DNA of 64,000 bases from Paragonimus westermani (lineage: Eukaryota > Platyhelminthes > Trematoda > Plagiorchiida > Troglotrematidae): NCBI GenBank assembly GCA_008508345.1, contig QNGE01000123.1, forward strand, positions 313,599 to 377,598. The letters are read 5' to 3'. Below, piece after piece: positions 39,601 through 50,900 of the stretch. A model generated the notes under the pieces. It had not been told where the DNA came from, did no database searches, and was given only the letters and a program-made list of their open reading frames with translations. Numbering within the stretch: position 1 is the stretch's first letter; each line of letters starts with the position of its first letter. The position numbers and the translations under genes were made by a program.

Positions 39601-40437
39601 GTGAAATAATATTTAAGTTCCTGTTATGGCGTGGAATTTCGGTCACTTATGCGAGGTAGGAGGGATTTTGAAAATTCCTGTTGTGCCCGGAGTTTGAATG
39701 CTACATCTAAAACCACGGTGTTCCAGTAGGCATAGCTCACAAACTTTCCGCGCTCTGGATAGATGACGACAGTAAACTTACGGCACAGGGATTGTCGTTG
39801 CCTCAATAACTTACCTTAGCGAACAGTGTGACTAATTGAGGGAATTCGTTAAAAGACGAAATTCTGGTAGAACAGGAGTGAAGTATGCTACAGAATCCAC
39901 TAAAAATGTCACGAACTTTCTAACAGTCGAGCACAATCATTTTTAACGATCGCATTGATCTTAAATAATTAGTTTATGGAAGTAATCATCTTCCAAAATA
40001 TCCAATTGTAGATTTGCTGCTGATATTGAAGAGTGAAGTTTAGGAACCACTCACAAACAAGCGACTAGCACACCTGCATATATACGTCACCACTAAAAAA
40101 GAAACAGATTAATAGCCGACAATCAACGTGTTGCAGATGAGTGATAAACTCGTAGCTGGATTTGACTTGAATGAAATCTGTTGAATAGAAAGAGTAGTCA
40201 GCCAAAGTACGCTTATCACGAGTAAGACAAAAAGGAAATTGTGTGTAACTCTGAATATGTCAGGTCGTTTGTTGTGAGCCTTACAAGCATGGCGCCAATG
40301 GGGATAAACCAACAAATTAGTTGCTTAGAGGCTGTGTGTGATACTGGCAATTTCAGTTCTGTTCTATCTACCAAGTACTCCTTAATCACTGCAAGTGGAA
40401 ATTCCAAGGTGGCACCGAAACCTAGTTTCGTACTTAC

Positions 40438-40526
40438 AACCACACAACTGGTAATTTCTGCTTCATTTTGTTTCACACTTCCAGTCTGTGTGAACCAGTC
40501 AGTAATGTGTAGTTGGTTCATTCGAT
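40438..40526 (-). CDS. Candidate internal exon
   Basis: On the minus strand the acceptor GTGAATATTTTTTCAG and the donor GTAAGT bound an 89-nt segment open in only one frame (29 codons, beginning RMNQLHITDWFTQTG). Downstream, a good acceptor (TTTCCACTTGCAG, exon from 40388) would put an immediate TGA in frame, whereas reading straight through stays open to 40216; so either this is one longer exon (40216-40526) or the next exon lies elsewhere. It sits just downstream of the PLE on the same strand and is not part of the known PLE protein. Product unknown. Confidence 0.3.
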
Positions 40527-40918
40527 CTGAAAAAATATTCACGTCTGCAACTTGTGCGTCGTTTCGAAAATATTGCAAGGTAATAGATCATTGGTGAATT
40601 TTAATTTTTCTTTCCATGTGCATCTCTGAAAGATGTTCGGGTGTTCAATAAAGAGGACATCTTTGGTCAATAGTCTAATTGGAACCACCGTTCTCGTAGG
40701 AATAGGAAATGTGAATTGGAAGTCCATATTAATAATATTTTGACAAATTGTGTGTGACAAATCAGAACACATTCGACTACTAGAGTCGATTTGATTACGT
40801 GATGCTTTAGGATTTTGTCCGTTTTCAATTGGACATAATGAGCCGAAATTGAACAATATTGGTTCTTTGGTGTCAAGTGGTTCACGCTTGCTTGAGTTTC
40901 AAGTGGCTGTGAAATAGT

Positions 40919-41030
40919 TGGCCAAGGGAGATGTAGGGTTTGCATGAACTGTTTTTGGGCACACAGACAGGGGTTGTAGAGTCTGATGGCACTAGCCTCG
41001 GCCGTTGATAACAGTCGCGACCTGACAGCT
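40919..41030 (-). pseudogene. PLE C-terminal tail exon
   Basis: The segment reads AVRSRLLSTAEASAIRLYNP followed by CLCAQKQFMQTLHLPWP, the hallmark C-terminus of GIY-YIG-bearing PLEs (TAEA.AIR..P.LC.QKQ..TL.LPW). It is in the same frame as the endonuclease core once the 183-bp insert is removed. No stop follows the LPWP motif; the frame stays open to 40667, so the original stop has probably been lost. Confidence 0.88.
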
Positions 41031-41213
41031 CTGGAGTGGGATAGACGAACCTTGTATATAACTGAGGAAGGCCACCCGAGGTGGATGAAACGTAGAGTAT
41101 TACAACTTGCTCGAAACGTTGTGTTATTCCCAATCTGTTTATAAATAACATGTTAAACACGACGCCAAAACTATTCAACTTCATTCGTACTACATTTGGT
41201 GCGGATATCTTAC
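41031..41213 (-). other. Intron-like insert inside the PLE (183 bp)
   Basis: On the coding strand the insert begins GTAAGA and ends CTATCCCACTCCAG. Removing it joins CAG-TT to A-GCT-GTC, giving VTNQ-L-AVRSRLLSTAEASAIR, the expected continuation of a PLE C-terminus, with no frame loss. Retained introns are documented in some PLEs. The alternative, an antisense piece of another PLE terminal repeat, is suggested by the hammerhead-like motif on the opposite strand; the exact GT..AG borders and perfect frame favour an intron. Confidence 0.7.
41052..41105 (+). ncRNA. Hammerhead-ribozyme-like motif, antisense to the PLE
   Basis: On the plus strand the order is TTGTA..CTGAGGA (41062-41068), a CCACC-CGA-GGTGG hairpin, GAAAC (41087-41091), GTA (41092-41094), then TATTACAA. 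CTGAGGA fits CUGANGA, GAAAC and GUH fit the conserved core, and TTGTATAT can pair with TATTACAA as stem I. Stem II carries a G-A mismatch and unpaired bases at its base, and stem III has only C/G plus A/U with no loop, which in hammerheads of this minimal type requires a dimer. Hammerheads are known in PLE terminal repeats. This one lies inside the insert and on the strand opposite the surrounding ORF. Confidence 0.5.
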
Positions 41214-41590
41214 AACTGGTTAGTAACTCGGAAGGCTTCATCTGGATCAATTTGGTGACCGGTGTCAATTAAGTGGGAACAGATTGCACTGACAATGGGC
41301 TTTGTCGAACTGTTGCGAAGACATTTCGGAAGGTGTTCACGAATCCTTCCCGATAGCCGTTTTGTGGTTCTCCCACCGTAACCTGCTTGACAACAACAGG
41401 TGAGATGATAAACACAAAAGGACGAGGAAAACCTAGGCAAACTATCTTTGAAGTGTGGCACCAGTACCGGGCAGGTATTAAACAATAAGATAACCCGTGC
41501 TGCTGGACAGGTCTTCTCCACTGCATTGCAAACTCGGCGAGTGACAATTTCACTGGTAGCTTCACCCTTGTATGATAGGGTGATAAAAAT
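41214..41590 (-). pseudogene. PLE GIY-YIG endonuclease core
   Basis: Linker KPIFITLSYKGEA is followed by a CPAARV..VPHFKDSLPRF region and the nuclease core: VYHLTCCCQAGYGGRTTKR, then LSGRIREHLP and a SAICSHLIDTGHQID segment, ending VTNQ. GIY-YIG nucleases use the two short motifs plus a conserved Arg and a downstream Glu. Here the second motif reads YGG rather than YIG, while the RI.EH block is intact. The exon ends CAG TT directly before a GTAAGA donor; in the unspliced frame a TAA follows at once. Confidence 0.92.
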
Positions 41591-41595
41591 GGGTT

Positions 41596-41960
41596 TTAAT
41601 CCACCGTCTGGACAATTTCATGCCTCACTTTTGGTTGCATGTTTCTGTCCAGGAATCTCTGGGGATATCCGTTTAGGCTTAGCACATCTCGAACGTGCTG
41701 AAGTTCATTGGATAAGGTGTCTGGCGTGCATATCCTTTGCGCTCTGTTTGTTAAGCAACAAACCAAATTTCGCTTACACTTCAACGGAACAAAGCTGCAA
41801 AAGTGTGTGTACTGGCCAGTCCACGTTTTTTTCCTCTGAACTGACCTTCGAATTGATCCGTCATTTCTACGAAGCATAGTGACATCTAAAAACGATAGTT
41901 GGTTGTTCGTCTCTAATTCAATAGTGAAAGCGTAGTTGGGGTGTGCACGATTGAATATGC
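41596..41960 (-). pseudogene. PLE RT thumb/connector region
   Basis: In a second frame the RT continues with FNRAHPNYAFTIELET, LSFLDVTMLRRNDGS and TWTGQYTHFCSFVPLKCKRN, the conserved PLE region after motif C, through NGYPQRFLDRN to a stop at 41596. A frameshift near 41590 joins it to the endonuclease segment (KPIFITLSYKGEA). Sequence match to the family is clear; only the frame is broken. Confidence 0.9.
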
Positions 41961-42782
41961 TAGTAGAGACCGTGTATCGTCCTTAACGTTTATTAGGCAA
42001 AATATATTGTCTACGTAGTGTCTATAGAGACAGCAATTATCAATGACGTGACGTAGTTCATTAGTCTCTAGTTTGGCCATGAATATATCTGCGAGCAACG
42101 GGCCTAACGGGGGGCCCATTGCTACGCCATCACATTGCCTATAGAGGTTTCCATTGAAATGAAATTGAACGTTTGAAGTGCAGAATAGTAATAGCTCTTT
42201 TAATTTCGCGATGGGAATACCGACGTTGAGTTGCCCGTTCACAATGTAAGCGCACAGATAAGCAATAGTTTCTCTTAACGGCACGTTTGTGAATAACGAG
42301 GTTACGTCTAAGGAAACCATTTTGTTACTCTTGATATTCGATGAATCCATCGCATCCTCGAAGTCAAAAGTATCCTTTAAACTAAATGGGGTCAGTTGTG
42401 CTTTGATTGGTTCCAGTAGCTCCACAAGCCACTGGGCTAAAGCATGATAAGGAGAATTGTACATGTCGAGGATCGGTCTTAAGGGCACTCCATCTTTGTG
42501 AACTTTAGGGAGACCATAAAGGCGTGGGATGACCGTCCCTGTTGGTCTGATGCGCTCAAAGGTGCGTGCGTCAATCAAACCAGATCGTTTCATATCACGG
42601 AGTAATTTGGATAGTTTCTTCTCTATAGCTGTTGTTCTATCCTTACGATTTTTCGTGTTAGTAAACTTTGATCTGTCGGACAATACAGCTGATATTTTTT
42701 CCACGTAATCGGTTTTATCCAATAGAAAGATGCCGGAACCTTTATCTGGTCTCGTTAATAGTACGTTTGTATTAGCTCGTAA
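41913..42782 (-). pseudogene. PLE reverse transcriptase domain
   Basis: An ATG-initiated frame of 269 codons begins at 42722, and the same frame extends upstream to about 42782 to include the RPDKGSG motif. Residues counted from 42722: GTVIPRLYGLPKVHK at 62-76, motif A SLDVTSLF at 137-144 with the catalytic Asp, motif B GVAMGPPLGPLLADIFM at 199-215, motif C HYVDN at 235-239. PLEs normally have YVDD in motif C and GSPLGP in motif B, so the second catalytic Asp is replaced by Asn and a Ser by Pro; the enzyme should be inactive. The frame is lost near 41965, before the HPNYAFTIE segment. Confidence 0.95.
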
Positions 42783-43549
42783 CTCTTTAACACCGTCTTA
42801 TGTTCCTGTTTTAATAGACTGCAATTCGGTACCTTGCTATTCACGTATTTATAGCATGTATTAATGAGAGTAGACTTGCAGTGTTCCGCGTTAAATTCTG
42901 AAGATGGAACGAGTTCACCCAGTTGTTGGTGCAGGTTTTCAAACTGAACTTCAGTGTCTAGTCGGTTACATTTCGACTTCGGACAGCAAAATTTGGGGCC
43001 CAGCGATAGCACTTCTAACATCGTTCAGTTCAAAATGACAGATGAATAAATGTAAACGTACCGTTGTGGGTCGTTGGGAAACTGAGCTTGTGGTTTGACG
43101 GGGTTCAATCCAGTAATCAACTTTGTTCTTTTCTTCTCCACTCGCCGTTGTACTTCTGAATGGAAATACTGCTCAAACAAATTCATCTCCTCTTCCGGGA
43201 GTGATTCGACAGCACTCAGACGTTGAGACTGATTACGGGTTAGTTCGTCGATCTTTGCTAGACACGAGTCTCTTTCGTTCCTGGCATGACGCTGAAGGGA
43301 CTTGACAGTGGGTTGTGTGTTGCAACGACGTAGAATATTCCAGTAAAACTTCGGAATTTCTTCAGTATTATTACAATCATTGAGAAATCGTACAAGAGCG
43401 TTCGCTTCTCCAATCCCGATGCCGAACTTCACGAACTCGTTAAGTTGTTTCACCAGCGTTTGATCCTTCGACTGTTTCAATCGTTTCCAGATTCCCATTG
43501 GATTCATAACAGTTTTGAATATGATGGAATCTACCAGCCTCCTTGTCAT
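42755..43549 (-). pseudogene. PLE N-terminal region, in-frame stop
   Basis: Starts at an ATG at 43549 that follows an in-frame TAA, so it is the likely initiator. The first 174 codons are helical and charged (for example SLQRHARNERDSCLAKIDEL) and reach QFPNDPQRYVYIYSSVILN. A TGA at 43027-43025 interrupts the frame, which continues unchanged with MLEVLSLGPKFC, the conserved LSLGPKFC motif that precedes the RT in PLEs, for 88 more codons. The frame is then lost near 42783 by a 1-base slip; the next frame carries ELRANTNVLLTRPDKGSG, the conserved RPDKG motif leading into the RT. Confidence 0.9.
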
Positions 43550-43559
43550 TTACACCACT

Positions 43560-44748
43560 GGAAAATGAATGTTCAGCAATGGTAATAAGACTAGTCATTA
43601 GTGAACACCTTATTGGGGCCGTCTAATTCCAAAGCAAGTTTTGATATCATAAGTATCCAGAGAAATCATTACCACAGTTGATTAGAATTTCGACAAGTTA
43701 ATTCTGATAAGTTACTCGCAACTGTTTGTTTACAGGTTAGGAGTAACATCTGTAGACCAGCGATTACACTTTAATAAACATGCGTGATGATAACATACTA
43801 ATCTTATCATCTTGTGTGGATCTGTCGGCCGAAAACATTGATTTCTGAAAGTTCTTGGCAAGTGCATAGCCAAGGAACAAACCCAGACAAATTATTGAAG
43901 ACAACAAGTCAGTCGTCATTGGGTACGAAATAAGTTGTTGTAATGGTCACCTCCTTACAGACAGTAAATTATAAACTTAAATAATTGCTCAACCTGCTTC
44001 TCGTTTTGGTTATGTAATGTGACTTTTGTCCAACATTTGCATTTTGATTTCCGCCTCTACGGGATGTTTATCAGAACAGCTGTAGAACATGCAATCTGAT
44101 TTCGTAAATCACTTTCGGCCCTTATGTAGCTAAGAACGCACTAACAAATATGCGATACATGTCCATCATAGTGCGTGGCATGAAATTAGAATCATTCTGT
44201 TCAAAATATCAGCTAATCGAAACAAAGCTTGATTTGTAGTGTTTCAATAAATTGATTTGGTTTATCCCACTTCTGGCTTGCCGCAAAAATACAACTTGAA
44301 TTAGAGATTGAAACAGCAACCCTTTATGTCAAGAACAGACGTTCTTTTTCGCTCAGTTACAACTTCCATTTTTTAAGCTAAACAGTATCACTCTGACAGT
44401 GGTTATCAAATAAGGTGGACACAGGTTAATTTTCAGATCATCCTGACTATAACTAACGCAAACTTCCCCCATTCTCTCTTCAGCGAAATATTTACGATTG
44501 ATGTCACAAATGAGGTTTCTTTGCGTGCAAAATAAGCCACAAATTCCTGGCTCGTAATGTGAAGATAATGAACCGCTTGAACTATTGCAGACACCGACAA
44601 ACACACAATCAAAGAAAACAGAAAGATGATGAAACTTGCTTACAGTATTTACGGTTTTTTCACATTCAAGACGGAAACCATGTAACAAACATCAGCCGGT
44701 TGACAATGGTTGCACAACCGCGCCAGCGGATTCTAGCCTGTCACACAG
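43560..44748. other. No gene recognised
   Basis: Sequence upstream of the PLE initiator. It may contain the PLE 5' region or terminal repeat, but no boundary or direct repeat with the 3' side could be seen by eye. Confidence 0.4.
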
Positions 44749-44953
44749 GATAGAAAATCTGAATTTCTGGTTGGTCCCACCGGAGGTATCTGAATGTTAT
44801 GATGTTAATCCCCCTGTATTCGATGCGTACCTCCAGCTTTTAACACAGAATAAGGAAGACATTGAAGATCACATGGTTTTTCTACAATGTAGTGTGTACA
44901 TCGAATACCGGCTAGTGCTAGAAACGACCTGGTCAAAATACGTCAGAAATTGA
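44749..44953 (+). CDS. Candidate last coding exon, product unknown
   Basis: A CTAGCCTGTCACACAG acceptor is followed by a frame of 68 codons ending in TGA; the first base completes a codon left by two upstream bases. The peptide contains LNFWLVPPEVSECYDVNPP and YLQLLTQNKEDIEDH, a mixed hydrophilic composition typical of a folded domain. No family recognised. No upstream exon of matching phase was confirmed. Confidence 0.25.
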
Positions 44954-47900
44954 GCGGACTACTCTCTTTCTAACGAGGAATTAGCCAGTCCATCTCAGAC
45001 AAATTATTTGACCGTCTCATTTGTCTAACAGAGGAACAGCAGTCTGACTCTCAGCTGTTCAGAACTTTAGTTTCTTTTCATGTCATTTCCTTCTTAGAAG
45101 TAGTCTGTTGACGAAACCTGTAATGCATGGGTGATCTGGGCTAACCAGCATTAAACATTCACATGCTCACATATTTGAAAGTTCTTGACTCTGGCAAGCG
45201 TAAAATACGTGCAGCCTGTGGAACATTCTACACTGATAAGGTGTGGACAATCAAAACTTTAACCTGCCATGCTTTATAGAGCAAAACAAATCGGTACAAC
45301 TTCCAACCAGGCAGCATAAGGAAGACGAGAACACTGTCATTTTTTATCATGTTTTAATCAGAAAGCCAAAAAATTTCGACAGATCACACAATCCATTCAA
45401 CGAACCTAATGAAATGTACACATACACCCTACTCCGTTTTCGTGTATTCACAGTAGTAACTCAGCGTAGGAATTAAGTGAAACGGTTTGTGGGTTGCTCT
45501 CATTTACTTAGGTGGCTGAACAGCTAGGGTCTGAACATAGCTCCATAAGAGTGATAGACAGCGCTGACTAGACCTGGCGTAGCTTTATATCCACATAGCA
45601 ACCGCTATTAATTCTAGGCATTCTTGACCCCGTTCGATGTTGCTTGCAATGAAGATCGAAACTAATAAGGACTGTTTCGCTGAAATACAGAAACTTAACT
45701 TTTGCGACACGTTAGATTTTTCTTCAGACAATTCAACAGTCGTTACGGACTGAATCGCAAAACCTCATGGGGGATAAATTAAATTATCGAACTCGAACTA
45801 GGTCACAAATGTTTTACGCTGACGGAAAAGCGTGTTACGAATGATTGTTACGAAACAGTCGCAACAGAAATTAGTTCGGTTAGATGAGAACAGCGTAAAT
45901 TCTTCGATGCAGTTTGCTCGTTGCATATTTACAGGCAAAGGAATCATTTTTCCCAGTGGCACGTGTAGTTCATGTTGGATTCAATTATCACTCAACTGCA
46001 GATCACCGTTTTGGTACCTATTCCACGAAGTTCACTCCCATTCATTACCAAGTAACTATCTGAAAATTTCTAGTGTACCCAACGCTACAAAGTGCGAATA
46101 GCGACTAGGGGTATTTTTAATTAATTTCGGTCTGAAGTGTTTAGAAGTTAAGTATTACTACCCATTGAAGAAATGCGTAGTATAACAGAACAATTTACTC
46201 ACAGATCCCAAATAACCTACAGTTGGAAACGCGACAATTCGCTTGTGGTAGTATATCCTCCATCAATGTTCGATGCCCTATGGTGGGAAGCCACCGGATT
46301 TACCCTCTGGCTACTGGGTTTCTCCGAAAAAATGTGGTTATATCCACGAAGATTTGTTTAATCATTTGTAGTCCTTCTTAAATGATTGATTCATGGCCGA
46401 CTATATGATTCGTGCACTTATCATATGAACACGGAAACGATGGTGCCAAACAAATGAAACTTTGCGTTGGACAGTAAAAGGTCTTGGTTCGAATGTCACT
46501 CAGCTTCACTCTACTTGCTGTGCCAAAGCAACGAAGAATTTGGTCACAACTCCATTCGGTACACCGAACAATATTTGCATTGCCATAAGTTCTCACTCAA
46601 TTAGTTATTACCAACGCAACCATGTCTACACGTGCATGTTCGCCGTTCAGTCTCTGAAGTTTTTGTAAACAAATAATGTGTGCATGTGCAAGCTATGTCT
46701 GTATGAATATTTTGTTTCAAATCTCACATAATAGCTGATTGTGAAAAACAGGGCAAAACTGGCAGAACAACGAGTGAAGAACAGATCTTCAGCATGGATT
46801 TAAGTGAGAGGAATCGTAAACCCCAAAAGATATTACCAGACACTGAAAGTAACAGTCTGGACGGCACCGGGCATACATATCACAGTACAACTACATCTGT
46901 CAACAACTGTTTTTGTCCTGCAAAGGTCATTGGCAGCAACTTTTTTCGCTGGTTTTTTGATCCTCTATACATGTAGCATGTTAATCACGGCGAACTACGT
47001 TGGCATTTATATGCTAGTGTGTTGGAGTACCAGTGTTCCTTAAACGAACGTTCGTTCGTGAAAAAACTATCCTGTCCTTGATTTCCTACTTTCCATCTAC
47101 CAGACAACATGCAGAACAAGATACGAAGAATTTCGGTTTAAAATTTCTACGTTAGTTTGCTTACTCTTTAAAGATTTCAGGTAGCAGGTTAAGTCAATGT
47201 AGTTTAAATACCTGCCAGTGCGCAAACAAAACCAGCAAAGTGACCAAAGTTATAAATCCAGCCCTGGCGAGAATGTGACATTTTTGAGTTTTAACAAGAG
47301 CGGAACTAAAGTATAGTGCTTCATTTCTAAAGTGATCAACTAAAAGTCTACACGAATGTGTCGGCTAAAATTAGCTGCGTGTGGTGTTTAACCTACTTTA
47401 TCGTGATGTATCGAACTGCCTTGGAGTTTTAGACCTGCTGGGCATCACTATGTTGTCTGATTTTAATGTACTGTAGTAGGGAGGTTTGAAACTGGCTGCA
47501 AACATTGTTTACTAGAGTGCGCTTAGATATCTGAACAACTTGCTTTATGCTTGAAAGACTAGCACAATGCAACAGACACGTCACCAGGTTTAACTAAAAC
47601 GTCATTTTGCAGCCTGTCTTGGAAGAATCCGTTGTATTGTTATCAACACTCGGCAACTATTCAACGAATCTAACAAAACTTGGATTATGTTCTTTTCCTG
47701 AGGTTACCGTTTTTAGCAAGGTAACGAGCTCTTGTCGACTGAAAGACGGACTAAGCAAAAAACTGCTTGTTCACATCACTGGTAGAACGAAGTCTAAAAG
47801 GCTGTAGTCATCAATGCAATTTTTCAGATGGATAAATGTGAACTCAACAATAGATGACAGTTTTCCACGATATTCCACTAAAACAATCACTGATCGAAAC

Positions 47901-50900
47901 ATGTACACATGCCCATTGATCTCGACGATTTCAAATTGAAGTCCCACCCATGCAAGTACTTGCATGTACTCGCAAGCACTTGCAAGGGAGCTTCTACTTC
48001 CCCTCTTCAAACCATCTGACTTCTTGAGTATCACTCACAAGAATATGTAGCTGCGCATTTGCAGACAGTTGTAATCCACTGAGACAACAATCTGTCATTC
48101 GTCAATATGATTATCTAATGTGGATGTGAACCAAAGTTCGGTTTTCATACATGGTATGGATGTCCATCATTGGTGAGCTCAAACGAAGGCGATGCCTGAA
48201 TTTAGTACCTCTGATCGGAGTGAGTTAAGCAAATTAGGTTATTAGTGGACGTGGTTTAAAAGTAGAATCGTAATCCGTCGTCTGTTCTTCTCATCCAATT
48301 CAAGTGAAACATTTCTTAAGATATTTTACTTATTTATTCCGGATGGATCTGATGAATATTTTTGAAGCTATGAGGCATTCGATCAGATTCAACTGAGAAC
48401 TGACGTTGCTTTATCCTCGACCGAACTGTGTTGGGAAAGAACTGCGCGTATGAAAAGTGGAGCATACATGAATACGGTGAGATGATGACAATATAATTCT
48501 GTGGTCCAGAGGCAGAACCAGGTGTCTGAAGGAATCGATCAACTCACATAAAGACCATCATCATTACATTCATATCTCCCATATGTACAGCAGATTTCGG
48601 AATCAAACGCAAATGTTGGTTCCGATTCTAAACACAGCAAATTTTATGTAAGACTGTTGTCAACAGGTCGCTTGGAATCACTCGAATGTCAGGCAGTTGC
48701 GTGGCAGACATTGCAAGATGAAACTATTGTCATATTGCACTATAAATACAGAAATAAGTGTGCATGGTTCAGTCCTATTAGAGCAAGGGGTACCAAAGCG
48801 TTGGGCTTTTGGGTAGTTCTTGTTTCTAGAGCTCAATAGGTTGCCTATGAAAAGCTACGATTGTGTGCCTTCAAGTTACAGCTGTGAGGGCAGAGTGAAT
48901 GTCAGTTCGTAAGCATACACTAGGCTCTGTTCAAATACTAACGTAAGAAATATAGCTCTTTCATGGTATATCAAAATGTTTCAGCCCGAGCTTCATGAAC
49001 CATAGTTTAAGCCACCTTGGAACCATTGCTTTCTGCTGAAGGTATGTGAGCATTAAAAGAGCAGTAGGTTAGATATTCGTACTTTCATTACAGAGGCCTG
49101 ATTGAGACTCACCCCAGAGAGCTGCCTGTGCTATCAGTTGGCTAGAGACATACCCTTAATCTTGAGGAAGACAGCATTTGTCAGTTTCCCAGAAAAGTAT
49201 ATATGCTTATTGAGAGATTTCGACTTAGTTCACTCAATTTTCTAGCCACAGTGTCGCACTCCAGTTGACTTCAGTTGGACGAAAATTCATGGACAAGGAT
49301 TCCTTCTTTTACAGTTGGATCTGAGTCGGGATTAGCCTATTTTAGATCGCCCAATGTATGTCTGTTGGTTATTGAGGGAATGCAGTCAAGAAGTGGACTT
49401 GACTTGTCCGTCTGTGTAGTCTAAACTAAACGACAGCCCACTTGGTCACCTCCAGAATATGCTCCAAAAGATTGACAGATGCACATTTCTGGTCTTAATT
49501 CATCTTTATGAACACCCTTCCGTTTGTGACTATTGATATGTTGCTTGAACACTAGTAAATAGTCAGCTTTGACAAGTGACACGAAAGTCCTTTTCAAATC
49601 AGATTTCTATCCACACAACTGATTATGTTTCTTCAAATTATAAATCTTTCAACTTATGTCAACAATCGATCAACACGGATTGCATCCGCTTGTGCAGTAC
49701 GGCTTCTTTTCGTCAACGTTTGTTGAAATTCATGGACTTATATTCGATGCTGCACACCGTCCAATAAGTCTAACAAAGCTTTTGTCTGTAATCTGTACCT
49801 CCGATGATCTTGTGGAGCAAATGGCTGGTTTGGCTGTTATGATGACTTCAGTGAGCGAAACAGTCGAAATTTCGTGCATGGATTGAATTCCACTCAGTAG
49901 TAAACCTTGTATTATAGATCTAATCGGCCGATTACCGGGAACCAAATGAACTGACCTTGTTTGTTCGTCATTTCTACTTCCACTCTAACCGACTACTGCA
50001 CAGCTGCAGTCAAAGATGGATGGTGTTGACAGTTTCACAGCCTTCTGCAAGAAGCAAAATTTCTTGATATCCTGATGCATCGTGATAACCGAAACACCCA
50101 AATTAGCCGTCCAGGAGGGGGAGGAAATCGTCTAGGTGGGTGTAGTTGGGTACAGGTAATTTATTGTTCATAATGAGTAAAAACTTCCGGCGTAACAACC
50201 CTCGTTGTGTGATTTGGAGTCCACTCTCTACAGATAAAACTTTCACTCAGATTGAGCACATTGTTGTCAAATGTCGAAGGGGAAACAAAATTGCAGACTG
50301 TTAGTTTCACGAGCGCATACACCTTGACTATGGTTGCACCTTAATTTTGTCGGTTCTGTTTTGTAATTCCGTGACTAATTTTCTCAGCTTGAGTTGGTGT
50401 GCTGAAGACCCCCAGAGGGTATTGTTGAAATAGCAACAGGACAAAGTGGTCTCCCTGGTGGATTCTGATGTATCAACCGCCATCAGTGATCCATGACAGT
50501 CAACAAGTGAAAGTACAGTTATGGTCAGCACTAATGAAACTGTAACGTACTACAGTGAATCGGTCACCATCACGATTTGCTCCTGCATATATTTGACATT
50601 TTCAGCATGCGTCAACGACTGTCTGTAGATGGCGAATACTATGTGGTGTGTAGGCCACTGTGAACAACACTTTTAAAAGTCCAGTAAGTGAGAACAGTTA
50701 CCTTTGATTATAATCGACGATGCCGTACGAAGAACACATAGTTATCAAATATGTGGCAAATGGAACTGAACCGAACAACCGACTAGGTTGAATAAGACAA
50801 TGAGAAGATGCAATTCATGAGATGTTCTTCGAAGTAAAATTTCATACATTCTAGTGTTTTGTTTAATTACTACGCAATAAACATGCTTGTCATCATGTAG

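Larger units (their letters stand above)
33617..40437. other. No confirmed gene; isolated coding-like frames
   Basis: Besides the two candidate frames listed at 35373 and 36389, a plus-strand frame at 33926-34234 has a hydrophobic signal-like start (CLWVFLSISLHFVG) and an internal GTATGT. No chain of phase-matched exons could be built. 37-40 kb is stop-rich. Confidence 0.4.
40667..43549 (-). mobile_element. Penelope-like retroelement (RT + GIY-YIG), decayed
   Basis: The coding sequence of one PLE lies on the minus strand: N-terminal region, reverse transcriptase, thumb, GIY-YIG endonuclease and the conserved C-terminal tail (CLCAQKQFMQTLHLPWP, ending about 40919; the frame stays open to 40667). 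PLEs copy themselves by target-primed reverse transcription; the GIY-YIG domain nicks DNA. The order and the motifs are diagnostic of endonuclease-bearing (Penelope/Poseidon/Neptune-type) PLEs. The frame is broken by one in-frame TGA (43025-43027) and shifts near 42783, 41965 and 41590, and it contains a 183-bp intron-like insert. Element ends and pLTRs were not delimited. It is not autonomous. Confidence 0.95.

Noticed and set aside
40241..40597. A 118-codon plus-strand frame
   Set aside because: The minus strand over the same bases has a strong acceptor and donor and a more protein-like product; the plus frame has no supporting signals.
41448..41879. A 143-codon open frame on the plus strand
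   Set aside because: It is the antisense of the PLE thumb and GIY-YIG region; the minus strand carries the recognisable motifs.
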